A program made the position numbers and the translations under genes. Below are positions 10,188 through 18,809 of a stretch of DNA of 64,000 nt, one piece after another. The notes under the pieces were generated by a model. The model was not told the origin of the DNA and did not search any database. It was given only the letters and a program-made list of their open reading frames with translations. This DNA comes from Ahaetulla prasina (taxonomy: Eukaryota; Chordata; Lepidosauria; Squamata; Colubridae): positions 152,341,920 through 152,405,919 of the forward strand of contig NC_080540.1 of assembly GCF_028640845.1 (NCBI RefSeq). Direction: 5' to 3'. Each line of letters starts with the position of its first letter. Position 1 is the stretch's first letter.

Positions 10188-10384
10188 CACAGAGAGAGAG
10201 AGAGAGGGAGGGGGGAGGGAGGGAGGGAGGATTAGCTGGCATATATAAATGGAAATGAATCCTAGAAAGGATAGCCTTTTTATAGTGCTGCTACATAATT
10301 TCTCCTTCTTGATGTTCTTAGATAGATTCCAAACACATCCATCCATCCATCCATCCATCCATCCATCCATCCATCCATCTATCT
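10188..10384. repeat. (GA)n, (GGGA)n and (ATCC)n arrays
   Basis: GA/GGGA repeats lie at 10188-10232 and about eleven ATCC units at 10338-10380, separated by roughly 100 bp of ordinary sequence. The ATCC array directly precedes an L2 fragment. Confidence 0.9.
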
Positions 10385-10385
10385 G

Positions 10386-11074
10386 ATGGGGAAGGGCCTT
10401 CTCTGTGGGGGCGCCCACACTCTGGAACGAGCTTCCCCCGGGTTTACGTCAAATACCTGACCTTCGGACATTCCGTCGCGAACTGAAGACACATCTCTTT
10501 ATCCGCGCGGGGCTGGCTTAAATTAGATTTAATGTGAAATTTTATCAATTTTTAACGGGGTTTTTAGTATGGAAATTTTTAATTTTAGGCTAATTTAAAT
10601 ACCATATATACTCGAATATAAGCCGATCCGAGTATAAGCCGAGGTCCCCAATTTTACCCCAAAAAACTGGGGTAAACTGGGGACTCGAGTATAAGCCGAG
10701 GGAGGGAAATGAGGCAGCTACCGGTCAGGGAAAGCCTCCCTCCCTCAGCCGAGAAGGCTGGCGGCTCCCCCGCCCCGCCCTCTCACTGCACCGGCAGGGC
10801 TTCCCCGCGCTAATGCAAAAGCCCGCCAAGTTTGCACCATCCGGTATAATGTGAAAAAAAGAAGAAAAAAAAAAACTCGAGTATAAGCCGTATATACTCG
10901 AGTATAAGCCGAGGGGACGTTTTTCAGCACAAAAAACGTGCTGAAAAACTCGGCTTATATTCGAGTATATACGGTAAGTTTTTTAAATGGTATTTTAATC
11001 TGTATATTGTATTGTTTTATCTTGCCTGTACACCGCCCTGAGTCCTTCGGGAGAAGGGCGGTATAAAAATCAAA

Positions 11075-11075
<1 letters not shown>
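10386..11075 (+). mobile_element. L2-clade LINE 3' end, split by a MITE
   Basis: The translation gives [19 protein letters not shown] and LRTFRRELKTHLFIRAGLA, the C-terminus of the L2 reverse-transcriptase protein seen complete at 37130-38740. After the TA-MITE at 10602-10974 the LINE resumes. It ends with the hairpin CCGCCCT...AGGGCGG (11033-11061) and GTATAAAAATCAAATAAAT. The element is heavily 5'-truncated. Confidence 0.85.
10602..10974. mobile_element. TA-flanked MITE (mariner-like), type 1
   Basis: The ends are inverted: CCATATATACTCGAATATAA on the left and TTATATTCGAGTATATACGG on the right. TA dinucleotides flank both sides (10600-10601 and 10975-10976). A TA target duplication with long inverted repeats fits a non-autonomous Tc1/mariner-type element. 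The interior holds further copies of CTCGAGTATAAGCCG and a TTTTTCAGCAC hairpin. Confidence 0.8.
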
Positions 11076-11137
<62 letters not shown>

Positions 11138-11138
11138 A

Positions 11139-11185
<47 letters not shown>

Positions 11186-11186
11186 T
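11068..11186. repeat. (AAAT)n and (ATCT)n arrays at the L2 tail
   Basis: About 18 AAAT units continue the LINE tail and grade into about 12 ATCT units. The array position shows the microsatellite grew from the LINE 3' end. Confidence 0.95.
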
Positions 11187-11267
11187 CTCCCCCCCTCTCC
11201 ATCTCTATCATCTATCTATCCATCTATTATCTTTTTGTGCATCAATCATCTATCTATCTCTCTCCAT

Positions 11268-11269
<2 letters not shown>

Positions 11270-11321
<52 letters not shown>
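11270..11321. repeat. (CA)n microsatellite
   Basis: About 25 uninterrupted CA units, long enough to be length-polymorphic. Confidence 0.95.
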
Positions 11322-11324
<3 letters not shown>

Positions 11325-11330
11325 AGTATA

Positions 11331-11500
11331 GGTCAATTCGACGGTTTTAATTTTCGGCCATCTTTTGAATATGTATTTTAATTGTTATTTTAATTTTGTA
11401 TATTATTGTTTTAATCTGGCTGTACACTACCCTGAGTCCTTCGGGAGAAGGGCGGTATAAAAATCTAAATAATAAAGAAAGAAAGAAAGAAAGAAAAAGA
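11331..11500 (+). mobile_element. Second L2 3' tail
   Basis: It repeats the L2 terminal block: ATTTTCGGCC, CTGGCTGTACACTACCCTGA, the AGTCCTTCGGGAGAAGGGCGG hairpin half and TATAAAAATC, then AAAG units. It is either an independent short insertion or a duplication of the tail at 11030. Confidence 0.75.
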
Positions 11501-11811
11501 ACTCCAATTTTGGCAAATAGCATAATAATGTAAGTTCTGCTTTACAGGAACTCTCTGGGAACTGATCTTGTAAAAAAAAGGGGTCTTTCAATAGGCTGCA
11601 GCCCAATAGACAGCTTACAATAATTAAAAATCAATAAAACAATAAATTAGTTGAAAATTGCCAAAGATGGGAAAGAAGGGACCAAGATGCACACAGGATT
11701 GCTGTGTGTGTGGGGTGGGGGAGGTGGTGTCTAATCTAGTCCAGTAACACCTCCAAAATGATGGTCCCCTATTGGGAACATGGGCTAATTGGTAAGACGA
11801 GGTCTTCAGGC

Positions 11812-12046
11812 CAGGGGTGAAATCCTGCAGGTTCTGGAGAACCGGTAGCAGAAATTTTGAGTAGTTCAGAGAACCAGCAAATACCATCTCTGGTTGGCCC
11901 CAGAGTGGGGAGGAAATGGGGATTTTGCAGTATCCTTCCCCTGGAGAGGGGTGGGAATGAAGATTTTGCAGTATCCTTCCCCTGCCACGCCCACCAAGCC
12001 ACGCCCACAGAACCTGTAGTAAAAAATAATGAATTTCACCACTACG
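11812..12046 (+). mobile_element. hAT-A MITE, internally shortened
   Basis: It begins CAGGGGTGAAATCCTGCAGG and ends near GAATTTCACCACTAC, with the family's GATTTTGCAGTATCCTTCCC blocks between. About 60 bp of the middle found at 2542-2848 is missing. Flanks CTTCAGGC and GTTCAGGC form a 7/8 target duplication. Confidence 0.7.
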
Positions 12047-12059
12047 GTTCAGGCCCTTT

Positions 12060-12200
12060 CTGAAGGCTAGGAGAGAGATTTGGATCTCACCTCAGGAACT
12101 GAGTATTCCAAAGGGCAGGAGCCACAGCAAAGAAGGCCCTTCTCCTGGACTCCACCAGCTGGAATTCCTTGACCAATGGGTTGGCAGCATCCACCCACAG
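12060..12200 (-). mobile_element. Old LINE (L2/CR1 group) C-terminal fragment
   Basis: The minus strand translates to RRAFFAVAPALWN, a diverged version of the L2/CR1 [15 protein letters not shown] motif. A similar old fragment lies at 54990-55190. Confidence 0.55.
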
Positions 12201-12550
12201 ATAACTCAATTGGAAAAATTAAAACATATTTTTTTGAAGGTCAGTTTATCCATGGATCATGGTATTTTGGTTAGAATTTGAGCATTGGATTATCCACAGA
12301 TGGGCCTATATATGGTATTCAGGACGTGTGAGGAAAATGACACACTCACCAGACTGATACTGATCACTACTTATACCCTTAGAGACAAATGGCACTACCA
12401 CAGGGGTATAAATTATATTCAGAGCATAAAAAAGCAAAGGACCTGGGGATGCAAGTTACACCTACTAGATCCAAAATGAGAAAAATCAAATGGTCACTAG
12501 ATGGCAGCAAAGAGATACAGAAACTTTTGCTTTTTGTTGCAGTCTAGTAG

Positions 12551-12890
12551 ACACGGTGGCTGAGTGGCTAGGATGCTGAGCTTGTTGATCAGAAGGTCGG
12601 CAGGTTAGTGGTTCGAACCCCTAGTGCCACATAACAGGGTGAACTCCCGTTACTTGCCCCAGCTTCTGCCAACCTGAAAGCACATAAAAAATGCAAGTAG
12701 AAAAATAGGAATCACCTTTGGTGGGAAAGTAACAGCGTTCCATGCATCTTTGGCATTTAGTCATGCTGGCCACATGACCTCAGAGACGTCTTTGGACAGT
12801 GCTGGCTCTTTAGCTTTGAAACGGAGATGAGCACTGCCCCCTAGAGTCAGGAATGACTAGCACATATGTGCGAGAGGAACCTTTACCTTT
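12551..12890 (+). mobile_element. Sauria-type SINE
   Basis: Full-length copy. The tRNA-like head ACACGGTGGCTGAGTGGCTA leads to a B box GGTTCGAACCC, then the body CCAGCTTCTGCCAACCTGAA and CTTTGAAACGGAGATGAGCA, and the tail GAACCTTTACCTTT. TAGTAG flanks both ends (12545-12550 and 12891-12896). The family's 3' end is related to BovB LINEs, whose reverse transcriptase mobilises it. No BovB coding sequence is visible in this window. A second copy is at 52769-53127. Confidence 0.9.
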
Positions 12891-13194
12891 TAGTAGTTCA
12901 TAACTTTGGCAGTCCAGATCTAGGAGCCCTAATGTCAGTTGCATTTTTATCCATCCTTCTTACTGATAGTCAAGAGAGGAAAATGAAAGAAGTAGAAAGA
13001 AACAGAATTGGTTCTCCCAGTTCCACCGGCCTACCCCACCACTCTGTTAGCCACAGAACAGCAGAAGGACGGGATAGGCTTTGACGTTTATTTCTGCTGT
13101 TAACCACTTTGTCAAATTCCAGAAAATTTAACAATCACCTCTCATGAAAGATGCAAGCTGGCTCCAGCATATAACTGCAGACAGGATACTAAAA

Positions 13195-13375
13195 GTAGAA
13201 ACATTTAAAAAGATGGGTTGCCACAAAGAAGAGGGAGTCAAGCTATTTTCCTAAACACCTGAGGGTAGGACAAAAAGCAATGGATAGAAACTAATCAAAG
13301 AGAGAAGCAACCTAGAATGAATAAGAAATTTCCTGACACTTAGAACAATTGATCAGTGTGAATATTCAATTGATC
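13195..13375 (+). mobile_element. CR1 fragment
   Basis: The phrases CACAAAGAAGAGGGAGTCAA and GGACAAAAAGCAATGGATAG match the CR1 C-terminal coding region seen at 5980-6040. It is a short decayed remnant. Confidence 0.65.
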
Positions 13376-13675
13376 AGTGAATAACTCTGTTATTCTAAAA
13401 TACAATGATAAGAGGGAGGTTAAGAAACTGAACGGCAATAGTATTATGTATGTTTAAACAATATGAAATAATGAAAGATTATAATTTGATTAAAATGGGT
13501 ATTATTACTAGAAATATATAAGCTGGATGACTGTGATAACTATGATTAATAATATATTTATCTGTACTGAAATGTATGGCACCCAGATGTCACACTGTTC
13601 ACTCATTGATATGTATATGTAATATAAAATAAAAAACTTGAAGAAAAAAAGAAAAGAAAGAAAAGTGCTGAGCAT

Positions 13676-13790
13676 TATTTTTTTATTATTATTTGCATTT
13701 ATATCCCGCCCTTCTCCGAAGACTCAGGGCGGCTTACACTATGTTAGCAATAGTCTTCATCCTATTTGTATATTTATATACAAAGTCAAC
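13676..13790 (-). mobile_element. L2 3' tail, reverse
   Basis: On the minus strand the hairpin CCGCCCTGAGTCTTCGGAG and AAGGGCGGGATATAAATGC run into an A-rich tail (TTATTATTATT on the plus strand). This matches the L2 3' end in this window. Confidence 0.75.
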
Positions 13791-13799
13791 TTAAGAATG

Positions 13800-14440
13800 C
13801 TTATTAGGCCGTAGGCTAATTAGCATTATATTTATATTATACTATATATATTATAACAAGCCACAATTGTTATGATTACAATTATAATGGTATCATTAGG
13901 CATTAGCATTAGGTTCGTTCTGATAATTAAGAAGTTAGGAGGTAGGAAAGGGAGATGGGTGGTTCAAAATGTGAAAAATAAACAAACTAAATAAAACATA
14001 GCTGGAAATCCTCAAAATGTGGTGGTAAGAAGTCCAATGAACAGTGACGTTCTCATTCTCAGCCTCCAGTTTCTGTGTACTAATACAGAAATTATGGACC
14101 ACAAACAGGAAATATGAAAAAAAAACCAAGCATGACACACACATAGAGCTTGCAAACAAAAGGAAAACTTGGGAAATTAGTGGGGTGAGAATCATGATCA
14201 AAATGTAGAATTGATATATTTTTTTCCAAAAGAAACAGACCCAAAGAATGTATTTTTATATGTAAAACAATAACAACAGCAATATAACATCATCAAACCT
14301 TTGAACTCACACTCTTGAATATAAAAGTCCTGTCAAAAGTACTGGGGTAAGACTTAAAAAAAGGAAGAAACAGAACTAAAGAAACATTATTGGCAGTTTA
14401 CTACATGCCATTTACCCATATAGAGGACACAAATGAAGAC
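13800..14440. other. No gene seen
   Basis: AT-rich sequence with no recognisable element. The 88-codon minus-strand frame at 13935-14201 has no recognisable domain. Confidence 0.45.
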
Positions 14441-14442
14441 TG

Positions 14443-14572
14443 TCTAGAACTCGCGGCCCATGGGCTGGATGTGTCATGTGCTGGCCATGCCCATGCCTGG
14501 TTTAGCAAAGGGGGAAAAAGTCATGATACATTACGTGATGACTCTGTGACGATGCGAGTTTGACCCCCCTAG
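14443..14572. mobile_element. hAT-C MITE
   Basis: It carries AACTCGCGGCCCATGGGCTG near the left end and CGAGTTTGACCCCCCTAG at the right, matching the CAGGGGTGTCAAACTCG ends of the copy at 48298-48430. The left terminus is damaged and the target duplication is unclear. Confidence 0.6.
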
Positions 14573-14596
14573 TCTATCACATAGAACAATCATCTC

Positions 14597-14679
14597 TTTA
14601 TGACTTGTGGATTTCAACTCCCAGAATTATGATCATGCTGGCTCAGGAATTCTGGGAGTTGAAGTCCACAAGTCATAAA
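14597..14679. repeat. 32-bp palindrome (MITE-like)
   Basis: Arms 14597-14628 and 14648-14679 match in 31 of 32 positions. They contain ATGACTTGTGG and CAACTCCCAGAATT. The loop holds ATCATGCTGGCTCAGG, a phrase common in amniote repeats. It is probably a small fold-back DNA transposon. Confidence 0.7.
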
Positions 14680-15192
14680 AGGGCCATCATTCCCTATCTC
14701 TTGCCTAGAACAACTCACTACATTGTCAACTTAGCTGAAAGTGGAAAGTTCAAAATATTTCTTATCAATCTCGCTAATACTCTAATTTTTCAAAAGAAGG
14801 AAGAAACAAGGTTGCACGTTCTCAATCTAATTCTGAAAGAGAAAAAAATAGTTGATGGAGTGAAGTTGTTCTGCATGCTGGGTGGAAGGAAACCAAGGCT
14901 TGTTGAAATTCAAGGATATTAAGGAAGAAAAGGGTAAGAGGTCACCAGACACAATTTCAGGAAAGTCAAACTTAATGAACTCAGACAAAAAAACAAAAAC
15001 AAAATGGGCCGGATCCCATCAGAAGCATCTGCTAAATCCGGAGATTTCATTAAAACGATGAAACATGAATCATGACAACGTGGTGCAAACTCCATGCTTT
15101 ATATACATGCATACTTTATATGCTTTATATACATGCATCATGATGTAACATCATGATGCATGGAGGAAAAAAGTGAAGTTTGTGTCATGATA

Positions 15193-15318
15193 CTCTGTTT
15201 CCCCAAAAATAAGATGTCCCCTGATAATCGGGCTTTTGAGTGCATGGCAATAAGGCCAAGCGCTTATTTCAGGGTTCAAAAAAATATAAGACAGGGTCTT
15301 ATTTTCGGGGAAACACGG
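15193..15318. mobile_element. TA-flanked MITE, type 2 (126 bp)
   Basis: It starts CTCTGTTTCCCCAAAAATAA and ends TTATTTTCGGGGAAACACGG, flanked by TA at 15191-15192 and 15319-15320. It has the same ends as the longer copy at 23066-23580. Confidence 0.8.
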
Positions 15319-16037
15319 TAACACAACATCTGTTTCATTTTCCATCCCTTTCCCCATGAAGCCCCATGCACACCTTGGCTCAACATCCTAAAGGATAAAT
15401 AAACCAAGAAAAATGGGAGATCCTCAAAATGAGATCTTGAAAACACAGGCACATGCAATCCAGAGGTGAGTTTCAGCAGATTCTGACCAGTTCTGGAGAA
15501 CCAGTAGCAGAAATTTTGAGTAGTTTGGAGAACTGGTAGTAAAAATTCTGACTGGCCCCGCCCCCATCTATTCTCTGCCTCCCAAATCCCAGCTGATCAG
15601 GAGGAAATGGGGATTTTGCAGTATCCTTTCCCTGGAGTGGGGAGGGAATGGAGATTTTACAGTATCTTTCCCCTGCCACACCCACCAAGCCATGCCCACC
15701 AAGCCACACCCACAGAACCGGTAGTAAAATGTGTTGGTTCCGTCCCAGGTGCCTGATGGACCCCGAGAGGTTCCGGACAGAGCTTGGGCCGTTCCCTGAG
15801 GATCTTGCCCACAGCACGGCTGAAGAACTGGTTGCGGCCTGAGAACGGGCCGCGACTGGGGCTTTGGACCGTGTCGTGCCTTTGCGGCCTCTGACCCGGC
15901 GTAGATCTCAATTGGCTCCTTGGTTTTCTGAGGAGCTGAGGGAGATGAAACGCCGGAGAAGATGCCTAGAGAGTACCTGGAGGTCTAGCCATTCTGAAGC
16001 TGATCGGACACTAGTTAGGTCTTTTTCTAAGACCTAC

Positions 16038-16582
16038 TGTTCTGTTTCCCTTCCCCCAATACTCCCAGCAAAGAGTCCGTCAGAGGCCTTCCTTTTTTTT
16101 CCCTTTTATTTACATAGATACATGTCCTGGCCACGTCTACCCACGGGCCTGCCAAGTTTCTGGAGATAACGAGGAAATTATAGATAAGGCCAGAATTACT
16201 CACGAATATATTCTTCCCTCCATGAATTAGCTTGCGCCAAATTCATTGCTTTGTCCGAGACAAAAAACCAGGAAGTCCCGCCTCCTATTTATAGTCTCTG
16301 CAGATGTCACTGCATGACAATTATGACTTGGCTTTGTCCCAACTCTTCCGCTGCTGCGCACGTCGATCAAGCCTTCGTAATCTTGCGTCCCTCCAAAACT
16401 GTTCTTGGGGCGTTGCCAAATCAGAAGAAGGCCCGGGAGAATCAGGCCTTGCCGGCCCCTCCCTTTGAGTGGGTGCCAGGGAGGGAGAGGGCTCAAGAGA
16501 AGCAGGGCTTGCCAGGTCTTCTCCCTCATTTTCTGAATCATCCGAGTCCAGGAGTCTGGGTCCAGGAACCTGGGTCACAACA
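16038..16582 (-). mobile_element. Solo LTR (LTR-2), 545 bp, reverse
   Basis: On the minus strand it begins TGTTGTGACCCAGGTTCC and ends GGGAAACAGAACA. CCTAC flanks both sides (16033-16037 and 16583-16587). A TATA-like GACTATAAATAGG lies near 16290 and AATAAA near 16105 on the minus strand, which fixes the orientation. It splits an L2 coding frame between the codons for KTY and LVALREA. It starts like LTR-1 but is otherwise diverged, so it is a related family. Confidence 0.85.
16321..16581 (-). CDS. Open frame inside LTR-2, function unknown
   Basis: From the second base of the LTR this frame is open for 86 codons to a TAA. It opens VVTQVPGPRLLDSDDSENEG, continues Ser/Pro/Glu-rich and ends with a basic tail containing LRRLDRRAQQRK. 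The first methionine-like codon is GTG, so an ATG start is absent. A run-on from an upstream internal ORF into the 3' LTR is the simplest reading. The same frame and basic motif occur in LTR-1 with different synonymous codons. This is a hypothetical protein of an LTR element, not a host gene. Confidence 0.45.
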   Translation of the reverse strand, partial: VVTQVPGPRLLDSDDSENEGEDLASPASLEPSPSLAPTQREGPARPDSPGPSSDLATPQEQFWRDARLRRLDRRAQQRKSWDKAKS

Positions 16583-16994
16583 CCTACCTAGTGGCATTGA
16601 GGGAGGCGAAATGTTCTTACGTTTTCACCCTCATTGCGTCAGCAGATAACCGCCTGGCCGCCCTGTTTCGGGTGACCCGCTCTCTCCTTCACCAGGAGGG
16701 GCGGGATGACCCCTTGCAGGGACGTCTGAGGAGTTTAACGGTTATCTATACAATAAAATCGTTCAGCTTCAGGATAGTTTAGACCAAAATTGCGATGATC
16801 CAAGTGAGATGACGGAGATGTGTCTTGTTGAGGTTGTTTGGGATGAGTTTGATTCTGTGGCTCTCGAGGACATGGACAGGTTACTGGGGAGGTTACATGC
16901 AACTACATGTTTACTGGACCCGTGTCCCTCCTGGTTGGTGCTGGCCACACAGGAGGTGACATGAGGCTGGCTCCAGGGAATTATAAATGCTTCA

Positions 16995-18367
16995 TTGTTG
17001 GAAGGGGTTTTCCCCGCTGCCTTGAAGGAGGTGGTGGTGAGACCCCTCCTCAAGAAGCCTTCCCTGGACCCAGCTATTTTGGGAAATTATCATCCAGTCT
17101 CCAACCTTCGCTTTGTGGCGAAGGTTGTAGAGAGTGTGGTTGCATGGCAGCTTCCCCGGTACCTGGATGAAGCTGTCTATCTAGACCCGTTCCAGTCCGG
17201 CTTCCGGCCCGGGCATAGTACGGAGACAGCTTTGGTCGCATTGGTGGATGACCTCTGGAGGGCCAGGGATAGGGGTTGTTCCTCTGCCCTGGTCCTGTTA
17301 GATCTTTCATCGGCTTTTGATACCATCGACCATGGTATCTTGCTGCACCGGTTGGAGGGTTTGGGAGTGGGAGGCACCGTTTATCGGTGGTTCTCCTCCT
17401 ATCTCTCTGACCGGTCGCAGACGGTGTTGACAGGGGGGCAGAGATCGACCGCGTGGCGCCTTACTTGTGGGGTGCCTCAGGGGTTGATTCTCTCGCCTCT
17501 CCTGTTCAACATCTATATGAAGCCGCTGGGCGAGGTCATCAGTGGCTTTGGGGTGAGTTACCATCTGTACGCTGATGACACGCAGCTGTACTTTTCCACC
17601 CCGGGCCACTCCAACGAAGCTGTCGAAGTGCTGTCCTGGTGCTTGGAAGCCTTATGGGTCTGGATGGGGAGAAACAGGCTCAAGCTCAATCCCTCCAAGA
17701 CGGAGTGGCTGTGGATGCTGGCACCCCGGTACAGTTAGCTGCAATTGCAGCTGACTGTTGGGGGCGAGTCATTGGCCCCAATGGAAAGGGTGGTCGGTCG
17801 TTTGAAGATCATTTGGCGGCCGTCTCCAGGACAGCCTTTTACCAAGTTCGCTTGGTCCGCCAGTTGCGCCCCTTCCTTGACCGGGATGCCTTATGCACGG
17901 TCACTCACGCTCTTGTCACCTCTCGTTTGGATTATTGCAATGCTCTCTATATGGGGCTACCCTTGAAGTGCACCCGGAGGCTCCAGTTAGTTCAGAATGC
18001 AGCTGCGCGGATAATAGACGGAGCCACACATTACTCCCATGTAACACCACTCCTGCGCAGTCTGCACTGGCTTCCTGTGGTCTTTCGGGTGCGCTTTAAG
18101 GTCTTGGTTACCATCTTCAAAGCGCACCATGGCTTAGGGCCCGGGTACTTACGGGACCGCCTGCTGTTACCTTATGCCTCCCACCGACCCGTACGCTCAC
18201 ACAGAGAAGGTCTTCTCAGGGTGCCAGCCGCCAAGCAATGTCGGCTGGCGGCCCCCAGGGGAAGGGCCTTCTCTGTCGGAGCTCCTACTCTCTGGAACGA
18301 ACTTCCCCCTGGTTTGCGCCAATTGCCGGACCTTCGGACCTTTCGCCGTGAGCTGAAAACGCATTAA
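16995..18367 (+). pseudogene. L2 reverse-transcriptase remnant (two frames)
   Basis: The first frame (16995-17738) holds the RT core: NYHPVSNLRF, SAFDTIDHGILLHRLEG, CGVPQGLILSPLLFNIYM and YADDTQLYF with the catalytic aspartates. A shift near 17738 moves the rest to the frame 17639-18367. That frame holds RLDYCNALYMGLPLK and the C-terminal [10 protein letters not shown] and RRELKTH. Compared with the open 536-codon version at 37130-38740, this copy has at least one frameshift and lacks the N-terminal endonuclease. Confidence 0.85.
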
Positions 18368-18809
18368 TTTATTCAAGCGGGACTGGCTTAAAAGTTTATT
18401 AAATAATTTTAATTGGGGTTATTTATGAATTTTAAGGGTTTTAAATTGATTCTTTTAAATTTTGGCCATTAATGAAATATGTTTGTTTTAAGTTTTTGTT
18501 TTAATTTGTATATTGTACTGTTTTTATTTGGCTGTACACTGCCCTGAGTCCTTCGGGAGAAAGGCGGTATAAAAATCTAATAAAATAAATAAATAATTTT
18601 TTTAAAAAAAATTTGAAACCCACCATTGATGCAATCCACAAGAAACGGGGAAATGCTGAAAGAAGCCTTCATGGGCAACCCTCAAGCGCTCTGAGAAGCA
18701 GGGAAGCAGAAAAGAGCTTTATAGGAATTGGAAATAGGGAGTCATGTCTAAGGAGAAATAGAAACGGATTATCTGAGCCTGGAGAGGTGAATCTGGGAAA
18801 GCAAAACTT

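Larger units (their letters stand above)
15730..18600 (+). mobile_element. L2-clade LINE, 5'-truncated, inside hAT-A
   Basis: It starts in the endonuclease-linker coding region (RLMDPERFRTELGPFPEDLA) and runs through reverse transcriptase to the 3' hairpin near 18537-18566 and (AAAT)n. It is interrupted at 16038-16582 by a solo LTR. Frameshifts and stops break the protein, so it is dead. The 3' A-rich tail merges with the A-run of the hAT-A target. Confidence 0.85.
15461..18628 (+). mobile_element. hAT-A MITE split by a nested L2 LINE
   Basis: The left part (15461-15729) and right part (about 18600-18628, ending TTTGAAACCCACCATTG) are halves of one hAT-A element. The octamer ATGCAATC is identical on both outer sides (15453-15460 and 18629-18636). 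This shows that the 3.2 kb is one insertion later broken by the LINE. Confidence 0.9.

Noticed and set aside
11068..11320. Regular short repeats as a CRISPR array
   Set aside because: Units are 2-4 bp without spacers, and this is vertebrate DNA.
14560..14922. 120-codon plus-strand frame as a possible host exon
   Set aside because: It starts in a hAT-C end, crosses a palindrome and has no domain or splice context.
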